Source: Effrenium voratum (lineage: Eukaryota > Sar > Dinophyceae > Suessiales > Symbiodiniaceae). From it: 64,000 nt of DNA. Below the pieces are notes generated by a model, which was not told the DNA's origin, ran no database searches, and saw only the letters and a program-made list of their open reading frames with translations. The stretch lies in NCBI GenBank assembly GCA_963377175.1, contig CAUJNA010002902.1, positions 1 through 64,000 on the forward strand, read 5' to 3'. This document shows positions 37,889-48,020 of the stretch, piece by piece. Position 1 is the stretch's first letter, and the number at the start of each line of letters is the position of its first letter. Made by a program: the position numbers and the translations under genes.

Positions 37889-37890
37889 TA

Positions 37891-37982
<92 letters not shown>
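37889..37982. repeat. (GCTT)n microsatellite
   Basis: About 23 uninterrupted GCTT units, preceded by a short (TG)n run at 37,855-37,880. The open frames through it are low-complexity artefacts. Confidence 0.95.
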
Positions 37983-38718
37983 TCTTGCTGGCTCAAATCT
38001 ATATTGGGGGATTTACCATCACACAACCACGAAGGTCTTTGCACGTTTGCCCTAGGGCATAGGGTGTAGGTTGTGCGACATTTTCGTTTAGATTTTGTCC
38101 TCTCCTATGCTTGTTTGTTTAAGGCCCACCACAAATGGGCGAGCCAGTTCTGACATTTGCATGCTCATGCCACTGAGCCTATGCGAAAACTACAACAAAG
38201 TGTATTTCCAATATCTTGTTCAGCAGGCAAGTATAGGCTGCACAGATTGGCTCCCGAAGTATAGACTTATCCAGTGGACAGATGTAGGCCAACAAGTTAC
38301 TGAAAGCCTGATGAATTACAGCCCAAACTTGCCGAAGATGCCAGGAATCCTGCCCAACACTTTTTTCTACCAGTTTGTCGCTTCAAGACCTGGCCAACCT
38401 GCCTTGCGAGCTTTCTGCCTCGGGATGCCCGGCCGGGCATTCCGAGGCGCATCTGGCTTGTAGCAATCCACTGGGCATCGATCCAAAGCCAAGAGGTGTA
38501 TTTCAGCCCGATGCATGGCTTAGAGAGCGGACCACTGCAAGATGCTTGGAAAGCTGCAATTTATCACGCGTTTGGTTCAAGCTGTGCTGTGTCTCACCCA
38601 AAGATCCTTTGTGCTGGGATCGGGTAGAGCAAGGGTCAGAGTTGATGACCACCAGGCAGGGTTTCCAGCTGAAGTCTGCGCTTGCGGGATTGAGCACTAG
38701 CTTGTGCACTTGCAGGAG

Positions 38719-38833
38719 TCGTCGCCGTTAATATTGAAAGTCGAGGAGCTGAGCACTGGTTGGTGTGCGATGCAAGCTACGTTCTTTTCGAGTTGTGGCA
38801 GGAGCTCGGAGACCTGTCTCCCTGGCCATATGG
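38719..38833 (+). CDS. Probable host exon
   Basis: After a GCACTTGCAG acceptor the plus strand reads VVAVNIESRGAEHWLVCDAS, then a YVLFELWQELGDLSPWPYG segment, and ends at a GTAAGC donor. Further short open pieces follow at about 38,900-38,970. They probably belong to the same host gene as the cold-shock-like exons downstream, but no family is recognised. Confidence 0.35.
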
Positions 38834-39236
38834 TAAGCCTCGCACAGTTTACTTTGCGCATCGCTTTGAGGGAGATGCGCTTCAGCTGCTCGCTTTGCAG
38901 GCAGCTGATGCACAAGCCCAGGATGCCAATGTCCAACCTTCGAAAGAAGCAGACGAGGTTGGACACATCTGAACACCTGCTGGTGTTTTCGCTTTTGCCA
39001 ACTCTTCATGTTCTTTTTCTTCTTCAGGCACTGCCAAAGCAGGGTGGAATTGCAGGTGTGGCCTTTCGCATCTCTTTGCATGACTCTGATTTTGCAGTCC
39101 GGAGGTGCTGCCATGGACATGGAAAAGCCCGATGCCCTAAAGGCAGATCGGGGCTTGGCTGGACCAGTGCCGCCGACTTCTCAGTTGCTATAGGCGGCAC
39201 GCATCGAGTTGAACCGAGAGCACACATTGGGCCGTT

Positions 39237-39342
39237 GGGTATGTCTTTTTTGTTGTTTGTGGACCCTCCAAAATGGCGGGTTTCCTTTTGGTTTCCCTTT
39301 AAAGCCACAAATAAGGGGGTAGCCTCAAAAACAGACATCCAT
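39237..39342. mobile_element. Introner-like element, family 3
   Basis: GGGTATGTCTTTTTTG at the left and CAAAAACAGACATCC at the right form imperfect terminal inverted repeats around a TTTCCTTTTGGTTTCCCTTT core. A similar core is seen in the 43,063-43,139 and 48,490-48,545 elements. Confidence 0.5.
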
Positions 39343-40309
39343 GTGCTTTGGGCAATACTTGTGGCACGAGAGTATGGGAAGGTGTCGGACAAGCGTGAAA
39401 CTTGCGGCGATGCAGTAGTATCAAGTAGGAGGGAGACATGCAAAGAGGCATATGTCATCTCAGAAAAGCGAAAACTCCTCAGAATCTTTCGGGGGTGTCC
39501 GAGACACATGTCGAATTTTCGCCACTCATCTAGGCCGGGTGCAATAGCAGACGGTCCGCGCCCTGGTTTCGGGGCAAAAAACACCGCTCCAGCTGCTCCG
39601 CCGCGTTTCTCCTTAGGCGGGCTTCGCCGAGGCTTCGTGGGGCTTCGGGGGGTTGGCGGGTGTGGGGCTGGTGGGCGGAGTCCGAGGTCCTGAAGACGAG
39701 CCGGAGCCTAGGGAGATGAGCCGTCGGCCGGTCATGGGGGTTGCAGGGTACAGATTTTGCAGAACTGACAGAGAGAAATGGGGGTGCCTTTTTTGAGAAC
39801 ACCCGCTTCAAGGGTCCCGCTTTGCTTGTCTTGTGCATCCGGTCGGGTTCTGCTGGTCTCCCCTAGCTCATAAACAGATACACCAAGCTGATCTTGTGGC
39901 TCCTGATAGATATTAGTACCTCTTTCTTTTGACATGAGTGTGGCAGTGGCAAGTCGCCCACAAGCGATGCTTTTGTGCCATATTACATGTGTCAATGAGG
40001 TTTGTGGCAGGTGCAAGCTCAGAATGGAGAGGGGTACATCTCTGTGCTGTTTGCTTTTAATGCATGGATGGCGATTGGTCCTGGTCACTGATTTGCGGCA
40101 GGTTTTTGTCACAAACTGACTCGGCTGAGGCCGCCAGAAGAAGGGCTCAGCTCAACTCTTCAGCCCTGCTGGGCATGTTTTTCCACTACCCCTCCGTGTG
40201 CTCTCAACACCTAGACCTTCCAGGCTGCCGGTGAAGTCAGCGCTGGACTTGAAGCAAGAGAGGTGGGAAATTGCACTCATTGGTCATGTGTCTGCTATTG
40301 GATTTCCTC

Positions 40310-42425
40310 TCAGGCTCACTGGCACTGTGACCAAGTACCTGCCAGTGAGCGGGTATGGAATGGTGAAGAGCCGCCATGGCAAGCTTGCGAGTCGCTTCGC
40401 GGTCCTGCCAAGCGTCATTTCTCGAGAGAACCCTGTTCGGGCTTGCAGCCACCCATTTTGGAGGTTCCCGACAAAGCCTGCTCAACTTTGTTGCAGCTTT
40501 TTTGCCAGGCCACATGTTTGAAGGCGAGCTCTCGTTTCGAATAGATCGCATCATGCCTGAATTTCAGGCCTGCGACCCAGAGCGGAAGCTGAGATAGGAC
40601 GGATGTGTGGGAACCTGTCAACCCTGAGGCTCATCCTCTGCACGAAAATGAGGGAGTCGAGTGCTGCGCTTACCACGGATGCGATGAAGCTGCCTTGAGC
40701 AAATTGGTTCAGACAGGCAGACGCGTTGCGTGCAAAATGAGGTTTGATGTTCAAGCTGATGAAAACGGCAAAGTGGTTGCCGTGGCGGTGAAGCCCGTCC
40801 TTGGGCGAAAGCAGCGCCCCTACAAGTTATGTTCTTGAAGCACTCATGTTTCCCTGGCAGCTCTTGCCCGGATCTTGGGAGAGAGAGAGAGAGAGAGAGA
40901 GAGCGCGGGATCCGGGGATCCTAGGCCGTACGATGTGTTGGGCCAAAGGCATCGAGGCTACGTCAGACGTTTTGCTGAACGTCTAGGCCTTACGCTGTAA
41001 AGATGTTTCAAGGGTGCAGGGTGTGACACACTGCAACGGCCTGCCAGCTTTCCTTAATTTTTGTTTGCATCTCGCATGAGGCTGGGGGTTCCTCAATGCA
41101 GCTGCCTTTGATGGCGACCTCTTCGTTCATCGGGACAACTTGCTGCTTGAGCATCGCACTTAATGGCTTTTGAGTTTGCCAAGGGAATGTAAGATGACTC
41201 AGAATCAAGGTGGTAAGTAGTAGTTGCGTGGGAGAGCCATGCATAGTGTACAAGCATGTACAACGGCCATGCCGGCAGATGACACAGTTTGTTCAAAAGA
41301 GAGCAAGTGGCTGCTTCTCGGCTTTTATGCGCTGCACACCCGGCAGACAATAAGATGCTCAAACGCCGTTTTACGGCGTTGTTCCAGAACCGGCTCGTTC
41401 AAGCGACGAATGGTGTGCACAGGAGAGATTGAGGCTTCAAAGTCAAGCCAGCCAAATGGACGAAGATCTGCTGTGTTTGTGACTGCGCTTGATGGAACAC
41501 CCGTGCCAAAAGCGTGCAGGTCGCTAGGCCCGTTCAGAATGCTAAGCACTCAGGCCTGGATCAGAAATGGGGGCCGACGGCCAGCCCATTCTTCGAACGG
41601 TGCGCAGTTCAGCGCTTGCCAACTCGATCAGTTTCTGTTGGGATCACACAGAGCGGGAAAGATGAGGGCCAAGTGGTGGAGTTTGACGTCGCCCTCGACG
41701 ATCGCGGGCGTGCAGCAGACTCCTCAGTGACAGTTTGACTTACTTCTCCTTGCAGCCGATGAGGGGTTTAAAGCTTGGGCTGCAGCCTGAAAGAGCCCCT
41801 GATGCCTGCAGGTGGCAAAGCAAATCACCACTCGTGCGCTGCTTCGTCCGGGAGACTGGATAGGGCACAGGCAAGGCCCTTGCTGTTTGCTTCTGCCTGG
41901 TTGCATTGTTCAGGTTGCGAGGGTATATCAGATCCTTCCAGGGAGTGTGGCGCTCGGAGATGTCGGTCCACAGTTGCTGGAGTCGTCTAAGCAAAAAGAA
42001 CAACTCTGGCACCTGAGAGCTGAGGCTTGGGGTTTCATCAACTCAGATCGCTTCGCCGGCGATCTATTCGTGCACCGAGACTCCTTGTTGGTGCGCAACT
42101 TGCAAAGAAGTCGCCTCTGGTATCCCAGCTACGCGGGCGGAGGCTCAGTGCCAGAATGCCCAGCTGGCCATTGGAACTGCTTGGTCCTTGGAGTGCGCCT
42201 TCAACAATTCTCCTGCATGCGTTTCTTCTTGGTTCTCAGGGGATGAGGAATGACCCCAATAAACCCACCCCCCTATGGTTTTCTTTGCGGGAATCCCAAA
42301 ACGCTTCATTCCCACTCCCTGGGTCATTCTCTATCGCACCAGCAAGCCTTCAGTTCGAGGTGGTTGAGTTTGACATCGAGCGCGATCACCACCGGAAGGG
42401 CGCGAAGAACCGGCTAGTCGCAAGG
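40310..42425 (+). CDS. Host multi-repeat cold-shock-domain-like gene (exons)
   Basis: Exons on the plus strand can be paired into three cold-shock-like units. Unit 1: LTGTVTKYLPVSGYGMVKS (40,312-40,370), FEGELSFRIDRIMPEF (about 40,513-40,565) and RVACKMRFDVQADENGKVVA in a longer exon (40,602-40,830). Unit 2: FDGDLFVHRDNLLLEHRT (about 41,108-41,165) and QVVEFDVALDDRGRAAD (about 41,670-41,730). Unit 3: AWGFINSDRFAGDLFVHRDS (about 42,023-42,085) and FEVVEFDIERDHHRKGAKN (about 42,352-42,410). The G-(Y/W)-GFI, DLFVH and G-V-FDV-D-G patterns match the nucleic-acid-binding beta-barrel of cold-shock domains. Introns separate the halves, one holding an introner-like element. Exact joints are uncertain. 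Confidence 0.55.
40879..40903. repeat. (GA)n microsatellite
   Basis: Twelve or so GA dinucleotides within an intron-like stretch. Confidence 0.9.
42236..42348. mobile_element. Introner-like element, family 2 (copy 1)
   Basis: It begins near GGGGATGAGGAATGACCCCA, ends GGGTCATTC...TATCGCACCAGC, and fills the intron just before a cold-shock exon. The terminal GGGTCATTC-type motif is inverted at the two ends. Related copies are at 44,040-44,158 and 52,020-52,232. Confidence 0.55.
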
Positions 42426-43029
42426 ACTTCTCTTTGTTTTTGCCCGGTTGGATCCAAAAGTGAAAAAGCTTGCAGGAATGTCGCGGTCCTGGGGCCTGGT
42501 GAGGCGCGCCGCGTGTTGGGCCTTGTGGCCGATCGCGAAAGTCGTCGCGCACCCCAGGCTCCCCCGCTGGCTTCAGTGTCCACGCCTTGGACGCGTTCAA
42601 ATCGGTTGCGGTTCGGATGGCAACCGCTGCGCAGGCCGCCACCGGTGACACAGGCGAGAACGGGCTTCCTGCTGGTTTTTTTAGTCCATGTCGCATGTTT
42701 TGTTCCAGATGCCGCTGGATCCGGCGGCTGCGCCTTATGGAGTTCCACCTCCGGCAAGGAGCTGAGAAGAGAAGGCACAGAAGGCACACAAGACATGCGG
42801 CATCCCAAAGTGATAGAAGCCATGCGTGAGGCATGCCGAGTGCATGTGATGTGAGATGTGGTAACTTGAGATCCGCTCAAGTGCTGGACCTCTCGTGCTA
42901 AAGGCCCAGCAGCCTGCTCCGATGTACTATCAGGCATCGGAGTCGCCTAGTGCTCACATAGTTGCGAGCATTCACCGCATAGCCAGCCTCAAAGTGGGTC
43001 CTGTTGGATGTAACTCCATCACTATCAGT

Positions 43030-43060
43030 GACAAACACATACACACACACACACACACAA
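43030..43060. repeat. (CA)n microsatellite
   Basis: ACACAT followed by a run of about 10 CA units immediately before a family-3 introner-like element. Confidence 0.9.
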
Positions 43061-43062
43061 TT

Positions 43063-43139
43063 GGGTGTGTCGTTTTTCAGGGGACCGTTTTCCATTTGGT
43101 TTGCCTTCAAGCAGCCACAACAGGGGGAACGACACACCC
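43063..43139. mobile_element. Introner-like element, family 3 (perfect TIRs)
   Basis: GGGTGTGTCGTT (43,063-43,074) and AACGACACACCC (43,128-43,139) are perfect 12-base terminal inverted repeats around a 53-base core containing TTTCCATTTGGTTTGCC. Similar in design to 39,237-39,342 and 49,462-49,543. Confidence 0.65.
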
Positions 43140-43511
43140 CATTAGCTGTTTGGGTCTATGCAGCTTGAGTTTGCTGAGCTGATTGCTTAGAGGCACCTCC
43201 GCCAGTTCCTGTACCTGATCCAAATGCAATGTACGGCCAATGCCCTAAAGAGAGCTCAGAGCAAGGGAGGCAGGTGAAGGCTTAATTGCCATTGGGTTGC
43301 AGCTTTAGACTTGAACTTTTCGGTTGAACGTGTATCCATTGGACCCGCAAAAACATAAACAGATTGCAGAAAGTCAGCAGCAAGCAGTGAAGACTTGAGG
43401 CTACCCGCCCTATCCTTACCCTCCTCAGCCTTTGCAACAGCCGTATCCCTATCCGTCAGTGACTTAGCATAGAAAAGCATGACTCACATTTGTCCCCATT
43501 CTCCATTCCAG

Positions 43512-44035
43512 GGCGCCGCCCTACCAGCCTGTCCCCTATGCCCAGCCCTACGCTCCTTATGGAGTGCCCGGAGTGCCATATGGACCGACCTGCGACATGT
43601 GGGGGTGTCCCTTCTTGAGGTTGCCGTGTTTTGTTTGTTTGTTTGTTTGTTTGTTTGAGGGACACCAAAGGAAAGCCGCGATTTTCTGGGCCCCCCTTAA
43701 AAAAGGAGCCACCCATGTGCAAGTTTTTCCCATAAAGCTGAACGGAGGACAGCCGCACGCGCAAGTGCCCTACCAGCCTCCCCTTGTGCCACTGACTCAG
43801 AAGCTGACAAGAAATTGGCACTTGGGGTTGTTTTTTTCTTCTTTTGGGGGGCCTCCAACAAATGCTTGACATTCCTTGACTTGTGAGGGGACAGCCTCCC
43901 TATGCACCGTATGGGCCGCTGGCCAAGTGGCTGCTTCCGACGCCCAACCGAATTGACCCACAGCCCAGGGTCCAGCCGCCGGCCCCCTACGGGCCAGTGC
44001 CGCAGGCGAATGGAGCCAAAGCGTCGTGTAGCTCA
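43512..44035 (+). CDS. Host Pro/Tyr-rich exons
   Basis: Three plus-strand exon-like segments encode a low-complexity chain: PPYQPVPYAQPYAPYGVPGV (from about 43,513), GGQPHAQVPYQPPLVPLTQK (about 43,743) and GQPPYAPYGPLAKWLLPTP with VQPPAPYGPVPQANGA (about 43,890-44,018). A further AVPGAPQPM lies at about 44,361 and AANGAPPAYTSFSHPMSSF at about 44,795. They are separated by introns containing introner-like elements. This may be the disordered C-terminal tail of the cold-shock-like gene upstream, a common design in RNA-binding proteins, but the link is inference. Confidence 0.45.
43599..43666. mobile_element. Intronic element with GGTGTCCCT / AGGGACACC ends
   Basis: A 9-base perfect terminal inverted repeat encloses a (GTTT)n run. 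It lies in the intron after the GVPYGP exon. It may be a degenerate family-3 element. Confidence 0.45.
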
Positions 44036-44039
44036 TGTC

Positions 44040-44158
44040 TTTCTGGTGCGAGAGATGCAGGGAATCAGAAATGGAATGGCCCCTATAAACCATGCCAGTG
44101 GCTTCCTTTAAGGGGACCAAAGCCTGGGTTCATTCCCTACCTATCGCGCCAGCAAGTT
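44040..44158. mobile_element. Introner-like element, family 2 (copy 2)
   Basis: CTGGTGCGAGAGATGCAGGG at the left and CATTCCCTACCTATCGCGCCAG at the right are inverted relatives. The core holds AATGGAATGGCCCC and CCTTTAAGGGGACC. It ends at a CCAG acceptor-like site. Confidence 0.6.
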
Positions 44159-44204
44159 GGTCCTTGTGTGTTCGCCTTGGTTGCTTGAAAGGGAAACCGC
44201 CAGA

Positions 44205-44345
44205 ACAACGGCCATGTGGCCGTGGGTCAAAATCCAAATCGTACCCCGAGTGAACATCCCAATTCCCACTAACATAGACTAAAATGGGTGGTGCACCTAT
44301 CCCAAAATGGTACCATTGGTTTTGAACCATGGCCATGTTGGAGAT
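44205..44345. mobile_element. Introner-like element, family 1 (copy 1)
   Basis: GGCCATGTGGCCGTGGGTCA at the left pairs with TTTTGAACCATGGCCATG at the right. Inside are GAACATCCCAATTCCCACTA and CCAAAATGGTACCATTGG. The element at 49,100-49,262 is the same sequence family in the opposite orientation. Confidence 0.65.
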
Positions 44346-45471
44346 GCACGTCCGTTACAGGCTGTTCCTGGCGCACCTCAGCCCATGGCCGTCTGCACAG
44401 ATTCCGTTTTGGTGGCGAGCAACGCTCGACATTTCAAAAGAAGCCAAAAGGAACCAACCGGTTGAGGGCGCAATGTTTCGAAGTTGAACTTTTTGCCCAT
44501 GGTTTGTCTGGGATGCAGCGGTGGGATGTCTCCGAGCCATCAATCCGTCGTCCTTGTTTGGACATGTTGCGATCTGAGGCCTACATGCCACCAGCAGCTG
44601 AGGCGATCATGTTTCTGATCTCGCTGGTGCTGTTGCAATGTTATCACCCAGAAGACCGCAATGCTACACAGAGCTCGTCAGGCAGCAACGCAAGCGGCCG
44701 CATCTGCTGGAACAGCGCCTCGGGCAATGCTTTTTGAGAGTGAAGTGGGCATTCTGGTAGCCCGGTATTAGCCCCGCGAGGCAGAAGGAGCATCCCCTGC
44801 TGCGAATGGTGCTCCGCCGGCTTACACCTCATTCTCTCATCCAATGAGCTCATTCATCAAATCTGCTCTGGATGCATTGACCAGGCCCAGGAGAACCAAT
44901 CTCAGGGGTTGTTGGCAGCTTGGTGTGCTTGCAGTGGTACGACATCAAAGTTTGAGGACCAAACGCTCAATGTAACACAAATGAATTTAGCAGAGCCGGA
45001 GCTTGCTCAGGTTGCACATCACCATCCACGACTGGGAGCCGGACCAGCATGAGACTCTGCTTTGTGTAGCGAGAACAATTCAAGGGGAGCCTTGCTGTGT
45101 TCGGGGGCAGCCTGCAAGCAAGCCACTTTCAAACAGCTGGACATGGCCATGAGCTGAGCTTAGGCCGGGGCAGCTGTTCGTGACCAAGGCGTGCACATGT
45201 CAAGCACAGAGAGTTGAGCTGGAGTTTCTAACAGCCCGTCATTGCGTAGCTCTTGCTACGCGAGAGACTTGTTTGTGCAGGGAACGCTGGTGAACATCTC
45301 CTACCGAGCCGCACATGGCTGGGTTTACGCAGGACAGTGAGAAACACGAAAGAGGAGCAACTGGAAGAGCAGACAGAAAAGAGCAGATAAGAACAGAGAA
45401 AAGGAGAGGAAGGAAAGCAAGAAAGCCATACGTGGAGAGTACGCAACACGGAAAACGAACAAATAAAGTAA

Positions 45472-45474
<3 letters not shown>

Positions 45475-45511
<37 letters not shown>

Positions 45512-45543
45512 TGAGAGAGAGAGAGAAAGTGAGAGAGAGAGAG

Positions 45544-45579
<36 letters not shown>

Positions 45580-45780
45580 TGAGAGAGAGAGAGAGAGAGC
45601 AAGAGAGAGAGAGAGAGAGAGCAAGAGAGAGAGAGAGAGAGAAGTATAGAAAGATAGAAAGAGAGAAAGAGAGAAAGAGAGAAAGAGAGAAAGAGAGAAA
45701 GAGAGAAAGAGAGAAAGAGAGAAAGAGAGGAAGAGAGAAAGAGAGAAAGAGAGAAAGAGAGGAGGAGAAAAAGAGAGACA
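45475..45780. repeat. (GA)n / (GAAA)n-type purine tract
   Basis: About 300 bases of GAGA with interspersed GAAAGAGAGAAAGAGA on the plus strand. The long Ser/Leu-rich or Arg/Glu-rich open frames are low-complexity artefacts. Followed at 45,815-45,897 by (GGCA)n and (GGTA)n. Confidence 0.95.
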
Positions 45781-45899
45781 TCATCAACATGTTGATACAT
45801 TCATCAGCATGCAGGTAGGTAGGCAGGTAGGCAGGCAGGCAGGCAGGCAGGTAGGCAGGCAGGCAGGTAGGTAGGTAGGTAGGTAGGTAGGTAGGTGTG

Positions 45900-48015
45900 A
45901 AAAACCACGACACAACAAGAGACAAGCTAAGAGACAAGGGTAGAAAAGTCAGGCAGATGAGGTCCAGGGCTGGAGAAGGAGAAGGTAAGGGGGCGGGGCT
46001 GGGACCAGAACGGTTGGAGGGAGGAGAGGGACTGGAAGAGAAAGGCGAGGCGGAGAGGGCAGAAGTTGAAGGTGGGAGTGGCACTTGCTAGCCTTCCATG
46101 TGTCCGACAGGAACCGTGCAGCCTGACAAGGAAATGGGAGAACCAGCCTCTGAGGGTTGGATACCCCAGGCACGGCAACCACCTCTGTGGTCTCGCTTGA
46201 TTCGTCGAGCGACAGGCCGTTGTCAAGCGGGTCAGCTTGTGCCGCGTGGCGGTGGATTGGCCTGCGGAGGGGCAGGCTCTGATTTTCATGCCCATGCATT
46301 GGCGGTTACGTTCACAGTTGCAAGCTTTCGGAATAGGCAACCCTCGGCGTGACCAAGGGTGAGATCATAGCAGTCTCGAAAGAGGCGCTGGGTCCCGAGC
46401 TTTGATTTGTGGCATTTTTCGTACGCGCAGGCGGAACGAGGCTGGGTCTACGGAGAGTCCTGGCCTCAGTTGGTTGCCCGACTTGCTCTTAACAACTTTC
46501 AAATTAAGACACTTTCCTGATGCCTTTCACCCAGGCGGCTCGGCCCACGCCAGCCAGACAAGCTCTCGGATGGCTGGTTGCCCAAGAAGGCGGCAGAGAG
46601 ATTCAGTGGATCCGATATTGCGAAGGGCGATCGGCAAGTCCTCCTTTCGCCAGGTTTTGGACTACCTCCAGACGTGAGAGGCACTTGAAGCAAGCGGTCG
46701 GCGAAGATGTCTCCAAGCTCACTGTAGATAGGTCAGGCAAGGCCATTTTGAGCTTTCGTGCTTACCGTCATTGCCTGGGAGCCCAGAGAGGGCTTGCAAT
46801 TAGATAAAAGTTATTTCGTGCCTGGCAGACATCCGCATCCGTGACTAGCAACCACTGATGCCTTGGTTTGCAGAACTGCCGGGCACATGCTTACCCTTCG
46901 TAGCACATCTCACAGACTTGGAACTCTTGCAAGTTGTCACCTGCACTCGTGGCACATGCGTGCCCTGTGCGAAGCTGTACGCTGATTTGCTGATTTGGCC
47001 AAGCTGGGCTACTCCTTCGCGTTGACTTTGCTAGGCGCCAAGCAGGTTGGGGCTGCGGCTGTTTGACCATTTCTTATGTAGTTTCCTCGATCGCTGATGC
47101 CCCTTTTGAGGGGTTATATAAAGACAAGGCTGACAAGGCTCAGCACTTTTCCCGTCGTGCATCCTTGCAGCTGTGCTTTTGAAACGCATTGCTCGTTGCT
47201 TTAACGCAGCTGTGCTAACTAACGACTTGCCAGCAAGGGGTGGGCAGTGCGGTTCGGTACGGTGAATCTCCCATGGCTGAACCGCACAGGGAGCCTCCAG
47301 CCGATGGGATTGCCTTTCCGGGCACAGGTATGACTTTTAGTGGACTATGGATTCTGTCCACAGATAGGCAACCAGGATGTTTGTGATGTGCGGGAGAAGC
47401 ATTCAGCGCCAGCTGCTTGCACATTTGCTGGCGTTTGACATCGCATTTCCGGTCCTGCCGATTTTGCATGTGTTTGAGATGTAGACACAGATTGCCGCTG
47501 CGTCTCGGCTTGAGGATTACACAACCCAAAGCTGTGTTATGCTCATAGTTGCAAGGGTGGCAAATTGACAGACCAGCACCCGGTGCACGACACTGGATTG
47601 ATCGCCAAAAAACCACCGCCTTGCGGCGTGCTGAGTTTGGTGTGGGGCCCCAGCTTGGGCTGTGGTAAGGCTGTGGCAGTTCTGCTACACAGATTCGGCT
47701 AAATTTGGCTACACAGTTGAATTGGATATGAATCCCCACCTAAATCAAACCCGTCTTGGCCTGTTGGTTAGGGAGGAGATGCCACTTGGAAACTCACAGT
47801 CCCTGTGAGCGCCTGCAACATATTTTTTCTTGGTGGCCCCAACTGTGAGTCTGTCAAAGGAACCAATTCAGCTCATACATTCAATTTGAAGCAAAACTGC
47901 CAGATTTATTTGAATACCGCGAGCATTGTTGGTTGATGTGGGTCCCACGAAAGACTCATCCAGTGCGATCTGCGTTTTGTGCATTCCACGTCCATTTCCT
48001 TGTGGCTTGAGGCGA
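45900..48015. other. No supported gene before ABCE1
   Basis: I see no conserved protein. The stretch 47,110-47,220 contains TATATAAAGACAAGGC at about 47,117, and 47,590-47,660 contains a CGCCTTGCGGCG palindrome. Part of the 3' end may be ABCE1 promoter or 5' UTR. Confidence 0.4.
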
Positions 48016-48020
48016 AATCG

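Noticed and set aside
37655..38069. Ala/Ser/Lys or Cys/Leu-repeat proteins
   Set aside because: Produced by the (GCTT)n microsatellite in different frames.
41224..42854. Single long plus-strand genes with 168 and 275 codons
   Set aside because: Conserved cold-shock segments lie in different frames separated by intron-like DNA; the long frames cross introns by chance.
45239..46084. Long Ser/Leu-rich or Arg/Glu-rich coding regions
   Set aside because: They are translations of the (GA)n and (GGCA)n tracts and have no other content.
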